DNA of 64,000 nucleotides from NCBI RefSeq assembly GCF_041435195.1, contig NZ_CP108106.1, forward strand, positions 7,825,001-7,889,000. Reading direction: 5' to 3'. This document shows, piece after piece, positions 8,954 to 17,633 of the stretch; position 1 is the first letter of the stretch, and every line of letters begins with the position of its first letter. This DNA comes from Streptomyces sp. NBC_00224. GTDB lineage: Bacteria; Actinomycetota; Actinomycetes; Streptomycetales; Streptomycetaceae. A program made the position numbers and the translations under genes. The notes under the pieces were generated by a model that saw only the letters and a program-made list of their open reading frames with translations, made no database searches and was not told the origin of the DNA.

Positions 8954-11290
8954 ATGGCAGCCTCGGGTCGTCCGGAGCAGGAGGACGGGTCCGTCGTACC
9001 CGAGGTGGGGCGGCGGCGGTTTCTGGGATATGTGCTCGCGGCCTCGACGCTGACGGTGGCCGCACAGCTCGGCGAGGCGGCCGTCGCACCCGCCCGGGCC
9101 GAGGCGGCGGTCCCGTCGCTGCCCGGCCCGTCCGAGATCTACGACCTCAACGACATGCTCACGGACGCCGCCCTGCCGACGGCCGGCCTGATCAGGATCG
9201 AGGTCCACGACGACGGCACCGCCTCCTTCGTGCTGCCCCGCGCCGAGGTGGGCCAGGGCGTGACCACCTCCTCCGCGATGCTGATCGCGGAGGAGCTGGA
9301 CCTGCCCCTCGACCGGATCCGGGTGACCCTGGCCGACGCGCGGCCGGAGCTGCTCTTCAACCAGATGACCGGCGCGTCGAACACCACCATCGCCACCTAC
9401 ACCCCGATCCGGGTGGCCGCCGCGACCGCCCGGGCGCGGCTCGTGGAGGCCGCGGCGGCCGAGTTCGGCGAAGCCGCCTCGACGCTGACCACCCGGGCCG
9501 GGGTCGTCACCTCCCCGCGCGGGAAGAGCGCCACGTACGGTGAGTTGGCGGTGAAGGCCGCGAGCCGCACCACCGTCCGGATCCCCGTCACCCTGAAGAA
9601 GCCGGCCCAGTTCGGCGTCATCGGCACCCCGCGCGGCCGCATCGACGCGCTCGCGGCGGTCACCGGGCGCAAGCAGTTCGCCATGGACGTCAGCGTGCCG
9701 GGCGCGCTGCCCACGATGGTGTGCAGGCCGCCGACGATCAACGGAACGGTGCGGTCGGTGGAGAACCGGGCGGACGTCCTCGGGATGCCCGGCATCACCG
9801 ACGTCGTCACCGTCCCCACCGGAGTCGCCGTGCGCGGGCGGACGTTCGGCCAGTGCATCGACGCCGTACGGGCGCTGCGCGTGTCCTGGGGCCCCGGCAC
9901 CGAGGAGGGCGCGTCCGACGCCACCGTCCTCAAGGAGCTGCGCGCCGCCGAACTGCCTTTGGTGATCCCAGCGTTGGACCCGCTGGTCCACTCCGTGGAC
10001 GCGCGCTTCACCTTCCACTTCGCCAGCAACAGCGCCCTTGAGCCCAACTGCGCTGTGGCGGACGTCAGAAGCGACCGGGCCGAGATCTGGGCGTCGCTGA
10101 AGACCCCGATCACCGCGCAGGAGACCATCGCGCTCAAGCTCGGCCTGCCGCTGTCCGCCGTCAAGGTGCACGTCACCGAGGGTGGCGGCTCCTTCGGCCG
10201 CAAGCTCTTCTTCGACGCGGCACTGGAGGCCGCCCAGATATCGAAGGCGATGGGCAAGCCCGTCAAACTGATGTGGCACCGCACGGACGACTTCCGCCAG
10301 GGCCGCACCCACCCCATGTCCACCTCCCGGGTCCGGGCGACGTACGCGCTGGGCGAGGTCCTCTCGTACGAGCAGCGGCACACCTCGGTGGCCACCGACT
10401 TCGGACACGGGCTCGGCGAGATCATCACGTCCATGGCGGCCAAACTCCCCGTGGGCGATCTCGCCTTCTCCGAGACGATCTTCGAGCTCACCCAGCAGAG
10501 CCCGTACCACTTCGGCGTCACCACCCAGCTGCTCAGCGAGGTCGACAAGGGCTTCCACACCGGCAGCATGCGCAACATCTACTCGCCCAACGTCCGCTGC
10601 GCCCAGGAGCTCGTCGTCGACCAGCTCGCGGCGCGGATGGGCAAGGACGCCTACCGGTTCCGCCGCCAGTTCCTCAAGGAGGACCGGGCCCGGGCCGTCC
10701 TGGACAAGGTCGCGCAGGCCGGCGAGTGGGGGCGGGCCATGCCTCAGGGCACCGCGCAGGGCATCGCCCTCCACCCCGAGTACCACGGGTTCGTCGCCGT
10801 CCTCGCGGAGATCGACTGCCGCCCGGAGACGACCGGGCGCCACATCCCCGACGCGTACACCGGCCCGAGGGTCACCCGGGTCGTGTGCGCCGTCGACGTG
10901 GGGCTCGCCGTCAACCCGCGCGGTCTTCAGGCCCAGATGATGGGCGGCATCATGGACGGCATCGCCGTCACCCTCAGCTCCGGCCTCCATCTGAAGGACG
11001 GCCACTTCCTCGAAGGCAGCTGGGACAACTACTTCTACACCCGGCAGTGGAACACCCCGCCCGAGCTGGAGATCATCGTGATGCCGCCCACCGGCGACAA
11101 GCCGGGCGGGGCGGGGGAGTTGGCCGTCGCGGGCGCGATGGCGGCGGTCGCCTGCGCCTACGGCCGGGCCACCGGCACCATGCCGACCACCTTCCCGATC
11201 AACCACGACGGCCCGCTCGGCTTCGAACCGCTGCCGACCGTCCCGCCGATCCCCGCGTCCCCCACCGACGGCCTCAGCCGCGCCTACTAG
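8954..11290 (+). CDS. Tat-exported molybdenum hydroxylase, large (molybdopterin) subunit
   Basis: 778 residues from the ATG behind GAAGGGA. The N-terminal RRRFLG (20-25) plus hydrophobic stretch is a twin-arginine signal, implying export after cofactor loading. The body matches the aldehyde/xanthine dehydrogenase molybdopterin family of the IorB (isoquinoline 1-oxidoreductase beta) type. It contains a glycine-rich GGGSFGRK cofactor loop and the C-terminal GGAGELA with Glu722 as the likely catalytic base. The substrate is unknown. The 2Fe-2S partner follows 8 bp later. No FAD subunit is nearby, as in IorAB-like enzymes that pass electrons to other acceptors. Confidence 0.88.
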   Translation: MAASGRPEQEDGSVVPEVGRRRFLGYVLAASTLTVAAQLGEAAVAPARAEAAVPSLPGPSEIYDLNDMLTDAALPTAGLIRIEVHDDGTASFVLPRAEVGQGVTTSSAMLIAEELDLPLDRIRVTLADARPELLFNQMTGASNTTIATYTPIRVAAATARARLVEAAAAEFGEAASTLTTRAGVVTSPRGKSATYGELAVKAASRTTVRIPVTLKKPAQFGVIGTPRGRIDALAAVTGRKQFAMDVSVPGALPTMVCRPPTINGTVRSVENRADVLGMPGITDVVTVPTGVAVRGRTFGQCIDAVRALRVSWGPGTEEGASDATVLKELRAAELPLVIPALDPLVHSVDARFTFHFASNSALEPNCAVADVRSDRAEIWASLKTPITAQETIALKLGLPLSAVKVHVTEGGGSFGRKLFFDAALEAAQISKAMGKPVKLMWHRTDDFRQGRTHPMSTSRVRATYALGEVLSYEQRHTSVATDFGHGLGEIITSMAAKLPVGDLAFSETIFELTQQSPYHFGVTTQLLSEVDKGFHTGSMRNIYSPNVRCAQELVVDQLAARMGKDAYRFRRQFLKEDRARAVLDKVAQAGEWGRAMPQGTAQGIALHPEYHGFVAVLAEIDCRPETTGRHIPDAYTGPRVTRVVCAVDVGLAVNPRGLQAQMMGGIMDGIAVTLSSGLHLKDGHFLEGSWDNYFYTRQWNTPPELEIIVMPPTGDKPGGAGELAVAGAMAAVACAYGRATGTMPTTFPINHDGPLGFEPLPTVPPIPASPTDGLSRAY

Positions 11291-11298
11291 GAGCATCC

Positions 11299-11775
11299 GT
11301 GCCTCTGCACACCTTCATCCTCAACGGCAAACCGGTGTCGGTGGACGTCGAGGACGACGTCCGGCTGCTCTGGGTGCTGCGCGACGTCCTCGGCGTGACC
11401 GGGCCGAAGTACGGCTGCGGCCTCGGCGTCTGCCAGGCCTGTACCAGCCACATCAACGGCAAGGCCTTCAACCCCTGTTCCGTGCGGGTCAAGGACGTCC
11501 GGCCGACCGACGAGGTCACCACCATCGAGGGCCTGCCCGCCACCGTCGGCAAGGACCTGCACCCCATGCAGGAGGCCTGGCTGGAGTACGACGTGGCCCA
11601 GTGCGGCTACTGCCAGCCCGGCCAGATCATGGCCGCCGTCGCCAAGGTCCGCCAGGCCCGCGCCGCCGGTCACGAGATCGGCGACGCGGACTTCGACGAG
11701 ATCCGCAACATCTGCCGCTGCGGCACGTATCACCGCATCCGCGAGGCGATCAGGGCAGGTGCGAAGAACTTCTGA
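11299..11775 (+). CDS. 2Fe-2S subunit of the molybdenum hydroxylase
   Basis: 158 residues from GTG behind GGAG. The N-terminal ferredoxin domain carries Cys40, Cys45, Cys48 and Cys60. The C-terminal helical domain carries Cys102, Cys105, Cys139 and Cys141, the usual two-cluster set of IorA/CoxS-type subunits. It lacks a signal peptide and presumably travels out with the Tat-tagged large subunit. Known homologues relay electrons from molybdopterin to an acceptor. It is cotranscribed with the large subunit. Confidence 0.92.
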   Translation: MPLHTFILNGKPVSVDVEDDVRLLWVLRDVLGVTGPKYGCGLGVCQACTSHINGKAFNPCSVRVKDVRPTDEVTTIEGLPATVGKDLHPMQEAWLEYDVAQCGYCQPGQIMAAVAKVRQARAAGHEIGDADFDEIRNICRCGTYHRIREAIRAGAKNF

Positions 11776-11876
11776 CCTGGGGGCGGGCGCGAAGCGTCTG
11801 ACATGTTCAGCGCAGGTGGCGCGCTACGATGCACGCCACGGGGGCCCGGTAAGGCCCGGAATGCGCGGGAGAACAC

Positions 11877-14800
11877 GTGAAGTTCGGGCTGCTCGGTCCG
11901 CTGTCCGTCCATGACGACCAAGGAGTCGAGCGGACACCCGCGTCGCCCAAGGGCCGGGCGCTGCTGACCGCACTGCTGCTCACGCCCGGCCGTGCGGTAC
12001 CGCTGGCCCGGCTGGAGACGGCGCTGTGGGGCGAGCGCCCACCGGCCACCGCCCGCGCCTCGCTCCACAACCACCTGCTGCGGCTGCGCCGTTCGCTGGG
12101 CGAGGAGACCCGGATCCGGGCGGTGCCCGGAGGCATGCTCCTGGACGTCGAGGACGGCGAGCTGGACACTCGCGTCTTCGGCGAGCGCCTCGACGCGGCG
12201 CGGGCCGCGCGTCCGGCGGGGGACTGGGACACCGTCGTACGGGAGGTGGACACCGCGCTGGCGCTGTGGCGCGGCACCCCGCTGGACGAGTTCCCGGCGC
12301 TCGCCGAGGACGAGCGCGCCCGGCTCGGGCAGTGGCAGGAGGCCCGGATACAGGCGCTGGAGTGGCGCTGCGACGCGGAGCTGCGGCGCGGTCGGCACGA
12401 CGGGCTGCTGCCCCAGCTGTCCCGTCTGGTCGTCGAGTTCCCGCTGCGCGAGGCCTTCCACATCCAGCTCATGCGGGTGCTGCACCGCAGCGGACGGCGG
12501 GCCGAGGCGCTGGCCGCCTACCACCGGCTGCGCCGCACACTGATCGACGAACTGGGCGTCGAGCCGGGCCCCGACGCGGCCACCGCGTACCTGGACATCC
12601 TGACCGACGACGCCCCGCCGCCCGCACAGGCCCCGGACGCCGACGCCGCCGTACCGACGTCCCTGCCCCGCGACGTCGCCGCCTTCACCGGCCGTGAGCA
12701 CGAGGTCGAGGCCCTGGTCTCGGCGGTACGCGACGGATCCGCCGGAGCCTCCGGCGTGGTCGGCATCCATGCCGTCGACGGCATGCCGGGAGTGGGCAAG
12801 ACCGCGTTCGCCGTCCACGTCGCCCACCGACTCGCGGCCGACTTCCCCGACGGCAGTCTGTTCCTCTCCCTGCACGCGCACACGCACGGAACGCCGCCCG
12901 TCGACCTCGGCACCGCGCTGACCAGCCTGCTGCTCGCCCTGGGGACCGACCCCCAGCGCATCCCGGCCGACCTGTCCGCGCGCGCCGGACTGTGGCGCGG
13001 CAAACTCGCGGGCGGGCGCTACCTCGTCCTCCTCGACGACGCCCGCGGCAGCGAACAGGTGGAGCCGCTGCTGCCCGGGACGCCGGGGTCCCTGGTCCTG
13101 ATCACCAGCCGCCGACGGCTGGTCGCGCTCGCGGACGCGGTGCCGGTCACGCTGGACGTACTGACCGAGGACCGGGCGGTACGGCTCCTGGTGGCCAAGG
13201 CCGGACGCGCGGACCTGACGGCCCAGGACCCCGGCTGCGCCGAACTCGCCCGGCTCTGCGGACACCTGCCGCTGGCCCTGCACCTCACCGCCGCCCGGCT
13301 GCGCCACCACCGCGCGTGGAGCGCCGAGGACGTGATCGCCGACCTGGCCGCCGCGAGCGGCCGCCTGGCGGCGCTCAGCTCCGAGAACATCTCCGTACGG
13401 GCCGCCTTCGAGCTCTCCTACCGCGACCTCTCCCCGGACCAGCAGCTGCTCTTCCGCCGCCTCGGGCGGCAGCCGGGGCTCGACTTCGACGCGTACGCGG
13501 TCGCCGCGCTCCACGGCACGGACCTGCCGACGGCCCGCCGCCTCCTGGAGGAGCTGGAGGACCACCATCTCGTCGAGGAACCCTCGCGCGGCCGCTACCG
13601 GATGCACGACCTGGTGCGCGACTACGCACGCGCCCTCACCGACGCCGAGGACGGCGCCGGACACCGCGCCGACGCGGCGCGGGCCGTGGAACGCCAGGTC
13701 GGCTACTACCTGCACGCGGCGCTGGGAGCCAGTCGTTCCTTCGCCCGCTACGACGCCCCGGCCCTCACTCCCCGCACCCCTGCCCCACCGGCCCTGCCGC
13801 CGGTCGCGGAGGACGGGCGGGCGCTCGCCTGGATGCGGGCGGAACACGCCAACCTGAGCGCGGCGGTCGCCCACGCGGCCCGCCACGGCCACGGCGAGCA
13901 CGCCGTGCAACTCCCCGCCGCCATGGCGGAGTTCATGCGCGCCCACGGCTACTGGGGCGACGCCCTCGCGCTGCACCGGACGGCGCTCGGCGCGGCGCTC
14001 CTGACCGAGGACCCGCTCGGCCGCGCCGTCGCGCTGCGCAACACCGCGGTCATCGAGACGCTCCAGGCCGAGTTCGAACCGGCCGAGAGCAACCTGCTGG
14101 CCGCCCTCGACATCTTCCGCGGCCTGCGGGACCCCGGCCGCGAGGCCATCGCGCTCCACGACCTCTCCTCCATCCTGCGCCGCACCGGACGCTACGAGGA
14201 GGCGCAGAGCTCGCTGCGTCACTGCCTGCGCCTGTTCGGGGAGACCCGGGACGCGCGCGGCCAGGCCCAGGTGCTCGTCGAGCTGGGCCACGTCCAGCAG
14301 CTCACCGGGCGCTTCGCGGAGGCGGCCGACAGCATGGGGCGCGCGCTGGAACTGCATCGCGCCCTGGACAACCGCCTCGGCCAGGCCAACGCGCTCACCG
14401 CACTCGGTGACGTACGCAAGTCGACCGGCGCGTACGCGGAGTCCGTCTCCTGCCATCGCCGGGCCCTGGTGCTCTTCCGTGATCTGGGCAACGAGCTGGG
14501 CGAGGCGAACGTGCTGAGCGACCTCGGTGACGTACTGCGCCTGACCGGGGCGTACGAAGAGGCGCTGGAGAGTGTCGGGCAGGCGTCGCGCCTCTACCAG
14601 TGCCTCGGCGCCCGCCTGGGTGCGGCCAACGCGCTCGCGAACCTCGGCAGGATCAAGCAGCGCACCGGCCGCCTGACGGAGGCGGAGAAGGACCTCCGGG
14701 AGGCGCTCGACGCCGCCCGCTCCCTCAACAGCCGCATGGGGCAGGCCTATGTGCTGATGTATCTGGCCGAGGTGCAGGTCCTGAGCGGCTGCCACACGTA

Positions 14801-15149
14801 CGCCCTGGAGAACGCCACCGCGAGCGTGGCGCTGTGCCGCGAGATCGGGGACCCCGGCGGCGAGGCCGAGGCGCTCAACACCCTCGGCACGGTCCAGCGG
14901 GCGGACGCGGCCCCGGCCGACGCCCTCGACTCCCACCGGCGGGCCCTCGAACTGGCCCGTGAGGTCAGGTCGCCGTACGAGGAGGCCCGCGCCCTCGAAG
15001 GCCTCGGCGAGAGCCTGGACGCACTGGACCGGCCGGACGAGGCCGTCGCGCACCTGACCCACGCCCTTGAACTCACCCGCGCACTCCAGGTCCCGGACGC
15101 CCAGCGCATCGAGGCCCGCATCGCGCGGGGGCGGCGGCCGCTCCGGTAG
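11877..15149 (+). CDS. AfsR-like SARP regulator (DNA-binding, NB-ARC ATPase, TPR)
   Basis: 1090 residues from a GTG behind GGGAGA. The OmpR-type DNA-binding domain (about 1-90) and BTAD domain (about 95-245) form the SARP head. An NB-ARC ATPase module follows, with its P-loop GMPGVGKT near residues 302-309. A long C-terminal TPR region runs from about 600 to the end. The order is that of AfsR, and the length is slightly greater. AfsR-type proteins are often Ser/Thr-phosphorylated global activators of secondary metabolism. No biosynthetic genes are adjacent, so a global or distant target is more likely than a local one. Confidence 0.9.
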   Translation: MKFGLLGPLSVHDDQGVERTPASPKGRALLTALLLTPGRAVPLARLETALWGERPPATARASLHNHLLRLRRSLGEETRIRAVPGGMLLDVEDGELDTRVFGERLDAARAARPAGDWDTVVREVDTALALWRGTPLDEFPALAEDERARLGQWQEARIQALEWRCDAELRRGRHDGLLPQLSRLVVEFPLREAFHIQLMRVLHRSGRRAEALAAYHRLRRTLIDELGVEPGPDAATAYLDILTDDAPPPAQAPDADAAVPTSLPRDVAAFTGREHEVEALVSAVRDGSAGASGVVGIHAVDGMPGVGKTAFAVHVAHRLAADFPDGSLFLSLHAHTHGTPPVDLGTALTSLLLALGTDPQRIPADLSARAGLWRGKLAGGRYLVLLDDARGSEQVEPLLPGTPGSLVLITSRRRLVALADAVPVTLDVLTEDRAVRLLVAKAGRADLTAQDPGCAELARLCGHLPLALHLTAARLRHHRAWSAEDVIADLAAASGRLAALSSENISVRAAFELSYRDLSPDQQLLFRRLGRQPGLDFDAYAVAALHGTDLPTARRLLEELEDHHLVEEPSRGRYRMHDLVRDYARALTDAEDGAGHRADAARAVERQVGYYLHAALGASRSFARYDAPALTPRTPAPPALPPVAEDGRALAWMRAEHANLSAAVAHAARHGHGEHAVQLPAAMAEFMRAHGYWGDALALHRTALGAALLTEDPLGRAVALRNTAVIETLQAEFEPAESNLLAALDIFRGLRDPGREAIALHDLSSILRRTGRYEEAQSSLRHCLRLFGETRDARGQAQVLVELGHVQQLTGRFAEAADSMGRALELHRALDNRLGQANALTALGDVRKSTGAYAESVSCHRRALVLFRDLGNELGEANVLSDLGDVLRLTGAYEEALESVGQASRLYQCLGARLGAANALANLGRIKQRTGRLTEAEKDLREALDAARSLNSRMGQAYVLMYLAEVQVLSGCHTYALENATASVALCREIGDPGGEAEALNTLGTVQRADAAPADALDSHRRALELAREVRSPYEEARALEGLGESLDALDRPDEAVAHLTHALELTRALQVPDAQRIEARIARGRRPLR

Positions 15150-15353
15150 CCGTCGCGCTGTCGGCAGGCCGCCGCCGAGTGCGGTGAACCCGGCGGTGAT
15201 CTTGTGCGTCCGTTCCCGTTCGTACCGGTCCGCTCCTCGTCAAGCGTTGATCACGATTTGGCAAATTTGGAACCCTTGCATCTGCTTTGTCCATCCCCGG
15301 AGGCGGAACACGACCGTCGTGCCCCGAGGGGCCGAAGCAAGCCGGAGCCACTG

Positions 15354-16466
15354 ATGTCGCACGCGTCCACCAAGACCAGGGACGGGGCCGAGACCTATGA
15401 GTCCCGTGGCCACCGCCGCGCTTCCAAGGCCCGGCGATGGCTTGTCGCCGTGGTCTGCGTGGGGCTGCTCGGGGCGATCGCCTGGCCGGTCATGAGCTAT
15501 TTCGAGATACCGCCCTTCACGGACAAGGGCGACCCCATCTCGTACGGCAAGATCGACAACAAGGGCGACGGCACCCCGCAGAAGCCGGCGGACTCCAAGA
15601 CCCTGATGCCGACCGGACCGGCCGCCGACTTCAAGATCGCCAGCACGCTGGGCAACGGGACGCACGTCGGCGTCGTGAAGATCACCGGAAAGAAGTCCGG
15701 CTTCACGGGCAAGGTGTGGGTCTGGGCGCCGAAGGAGTACGACGACCCGAAGTACGACAAGAGCGGCTTCCCCGTCCTGATCGCGCTCCCGGGCGGCCCC
15801 GGCTTCCCCAACAACTACTGGATGGACAACAACCTCAAGCTGGAGTCGTCCATCTCCAAGTGGGCCGAGGAAGGCAAGGGCAAACCGTTCCTGCTGGCCA
15901 TGCCGGTGCTGAACCCCAAGCCCGACGACGGCGGGCTCTACTGGGACGGCAGCGACATCCCCGGCCAGCCCAAGATGGGCACCTGGCTGACCGAGGACGT
16001 GCCCGACCTCATGCGGCAGAACTTCCGCACGATCAAGTCGCGCGACGGCTGGGCCTTCATGGGCTCCTCCTCCGGCGGCTTCGCCGGCCTCAAGGCCGTG
16101 CTGAAGCACCCCGACAAGTTCAAGGCCGTCATCGCCTCCGGCCCCGACATCGTCCCCGACTCGCGCTTGTGGAACGGCCACCCCAAGGAGAAGGCCGAGA
16201 ACAACCCCGAGGTGCTCTCCAAGCAGCTGATCGCCGCCAAGGGGCCGGACGTCTACCTCGCCTTCCAGTACGGCACGAAGGAGTCGTCCGTCATCCCCAA
16301 GGTGAACAAGTACATCGCCACCTACGGGAACAAGGGCCCGATCCACACCCACCTCGAAGTCATCCAGGGCGGCCGGCACAACGCCGTGACGTATGTGAAG
16401 GGGATGGACGCGAGCAGCATGCAGTGGATCAGTGAACAGATCGAGGGACCCACGCCGTCGTCCTGA
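15354..16466 (+). CDS. Membrane-anchored alpha/beta-hydrolase (esterase D family)
   Basis: 370 residues; the ATG behind GGAG is chosen over an open upstream frame. A basic head and one helix (about 29-49) make an uncleaved or signal-type anchor. The catalytic domain lies outside. The nucleophile elbow GSSSG (237-241) places Ser239 as nucleophile, and a late GGRHN supplies a candidate His. The fold is that of esterase D and the actinobacterial mycolyltransferases. Streptomyces lacks mycolates, so a general secreted esterase is the safer call. Confidence 0.8.
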   Translation: MSHASTKTRDGAETYESRGHRRASKARRWLVAVVCVGLLGAIAWPVMSYFEIPPFTDKGDPISYGKIDNKGDGTPQKPADSKTLMPTGPAADFKIASTLGNGTHVGVVKITGKKSGFTGKVWVWAPKEYDDPKYDKSGFPVLIALPGGPGFPNNYWMDNNLKLESSISKWAEEGKGKPFLLAMPVLNPKPDDGGLYWDGSDIPGQPKMGTWLTEDVPDLMRQNFRTIKSRDGWAFMGSSSGGFAGLKAVLKHPDKFKAVIASGPDIVPDSRLWNGHPKEKAENNPEVLSKQLIAAKGPDVYLAFQYGTKESSVIPKVNKYIATYGNKGPIHTHLEVIQGGRHNAVTYVKGMDASSMQWISEQIEGPTPSS

Positions 16467-16490
16467 GGCGGGAGCGGCGGCCCGGCGGCC

Positions 16491-16883
16491 TCACGCCAGG
16501 ATCTTGGCCTTGGCGCGCTCGAACTCCTCCGGAGTGATGTCGCCCTTGTCCTTGAGCGCGGAGAGCTTGCTCAGCTCCTCCACCGAACCGCCCCCGCCGG
16601 TCCCGGCCGCCTTGCGGACGTACTGCTGGAACGCGTCCTCCTGCTGCTTGAACTGCTTCGCGTCGCGCTGTCCCATGCCCTGTCCGCGGGCGATGAGATA
16701 GACGAAGACACCGAGGTAGGGCAGGACGAGCACGAAGACCAGCCAGCCCGCCTTGGCCCAGCCGCTGAGGCTGTGGTCCCGGAAGATGTCGGTGGCGACC
16801 TTGAAGAGCAGGAAGAACCACATCACCCACAGGAACAGCCACAGCATCGTCCAAAAGAGGTTGAGGAGTGGGTAGTCGTCCAT
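16491..16883 (-). CDS. SHOCT-domain small membrane protein
   Basis: 130 residues with two transmembrane helices (about 8-30 and 42-65) of the PLDc_N type. A Gln/Lys-rich cytoplasmic linker follows, then a C-terminal SHOCT motif (about 97-129: LSALKDKGDITPEEFERAKAKIL). SHOCT domains are short oligomerisation modules, and proteins like this are common and largely uncharacterised in actinobacteria. It stands alone, convergent with the esterase gene. Confidence 0.85.
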   Translation of the reverse strand: MDDYPLLNLFWTMLWLFLWVMWFFLLFKVATDIFRDHSLSGWAKAGWLVFVLVLPYLGVFVYLIARGQGMGQRDAKQFKQQEDAFQQYVRKAAGTGGGGSVEELSKLSALKDKGDITPEEFERAKAKILA

Positions 16884-17084
16884 GCCGGACTCCGATCACG
16901 GGGGGTTGATACCTTCTTACAGCCGGTTGAAGATGGCCGCATGCCGGAGGGCGTCCCGCAGCGGGGTCCTCCCGTCCGGCTCTGTCGGGCGGGACGGGCA
17001 CCCCCGCCTCGCCTGACGCGGAGGGCGGCTCGCCCCCTCCGGGACGCCGGTGCCCGCAGGACCACGCACACACCGGAGTGGCCC

Positions 17085-17633
17085 ATGGAACGCGCAGGTC
17101 CCGGAGACCGCCGCCGCGCCCTCGCCGGCCATCTGCTGCGCTCGGTCGCCTCGGTGACCGTGCAGACGGCGCTGTACTGCTCGGCCCCGCTGGATCGCGG
17201 GGTCGGCGTCGGCACCGCCGTCCTGCTCGTACTGGGACTGGTGGTCTTCGGCTGTCTCACGGCCTGGCAGATCGCCGCCATCACCCACGCGGAGTATCCG
17301 CGGCTGCGGGCGATCGAGGCGTTGGCCACCGCCGTGCCGCTGTTCCTCATGCTGTTCTCCGTGGCGTACTTCCTGCTAGCCGAGAACCGGCCGTCGTCGT
17401 TCTCGGAGCCGCTGAGCCGGACCGACGCCCTGTACTTCACGGTCACGGTGTTCGCGACCGTCGGCTTCGGCGACATCGCGCCCACCACCGGCACCAGCCG
17501 TGCGCTGACCACCGTGCAGATGCTCGCGGATCTGATCGTGGTGGGCGTGATCGCCAAGGTCCTCTTCGGCGCGGTCCGCGTCGGGCTGCGCCGCCGGGGC
17601 GAGGCCCCCGAGCACCCGGAGGAGGAGCCGTGA
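17085..17633 (+). CDS. Two-TM potassium channel
   Basis: 182 residues from an ATG behind GGAG. Hydrophobic segments lie at about 42-66 and 78-100. A pore helix leads into the filter TVGFGD (125-130), followed by the inner helix at about 141-165. The filter is the canonical K+ selectivity sequence. The short basic tail has no RCK or cyclic-nucleotide domain, so gating is unknown. Its stop overlaps the start of a ClC gene by 4 bp, so the two are translated together. Confidence 0.9.
   Translation: MERAGPGDRRRALAGHLLRSVASVTVQTALYCSAPLDRGVGVGTAVLLVLGLVVFGCLTAWQIAAITHAEYPRLRAIEALATAVPLFLMLFSVAYFLLAENRPSSFSEPLSRTDALYFTVTVFATVGFGDIAPTTGTSRALTTVQMLADLIVVGVIAKVLFGAVRVGLRRRGEAPEHPEEEP

Noticed and set aside
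8888..11296. An 802-codon minus-strand frame over the molybdenum hydroxylase
   Set aside because: Same pattern of antisense openness in high-GC coding DNA; the plus strand shows the Tat signal and molybdopterin motifs.
11730..15062. A 1110-codon open frame on the minus strand opposite the AfsR-like gene
   Set aside because: Its Arg/Gly/Val/Gln-rich, low-complexity translation and lack of any domain mark it as the antisense shadow of a high-GC gene. The plus strand has SARP, NB-ARC and TPR domains.
11877..15149. SARP as the pathway-specific activator of a biosynthetic cluster
   Set aside because: No polyketide, peptide or terpene synthase genes occur in the window; the protein has the large AfsR architecture rather than a small pathway SARP.
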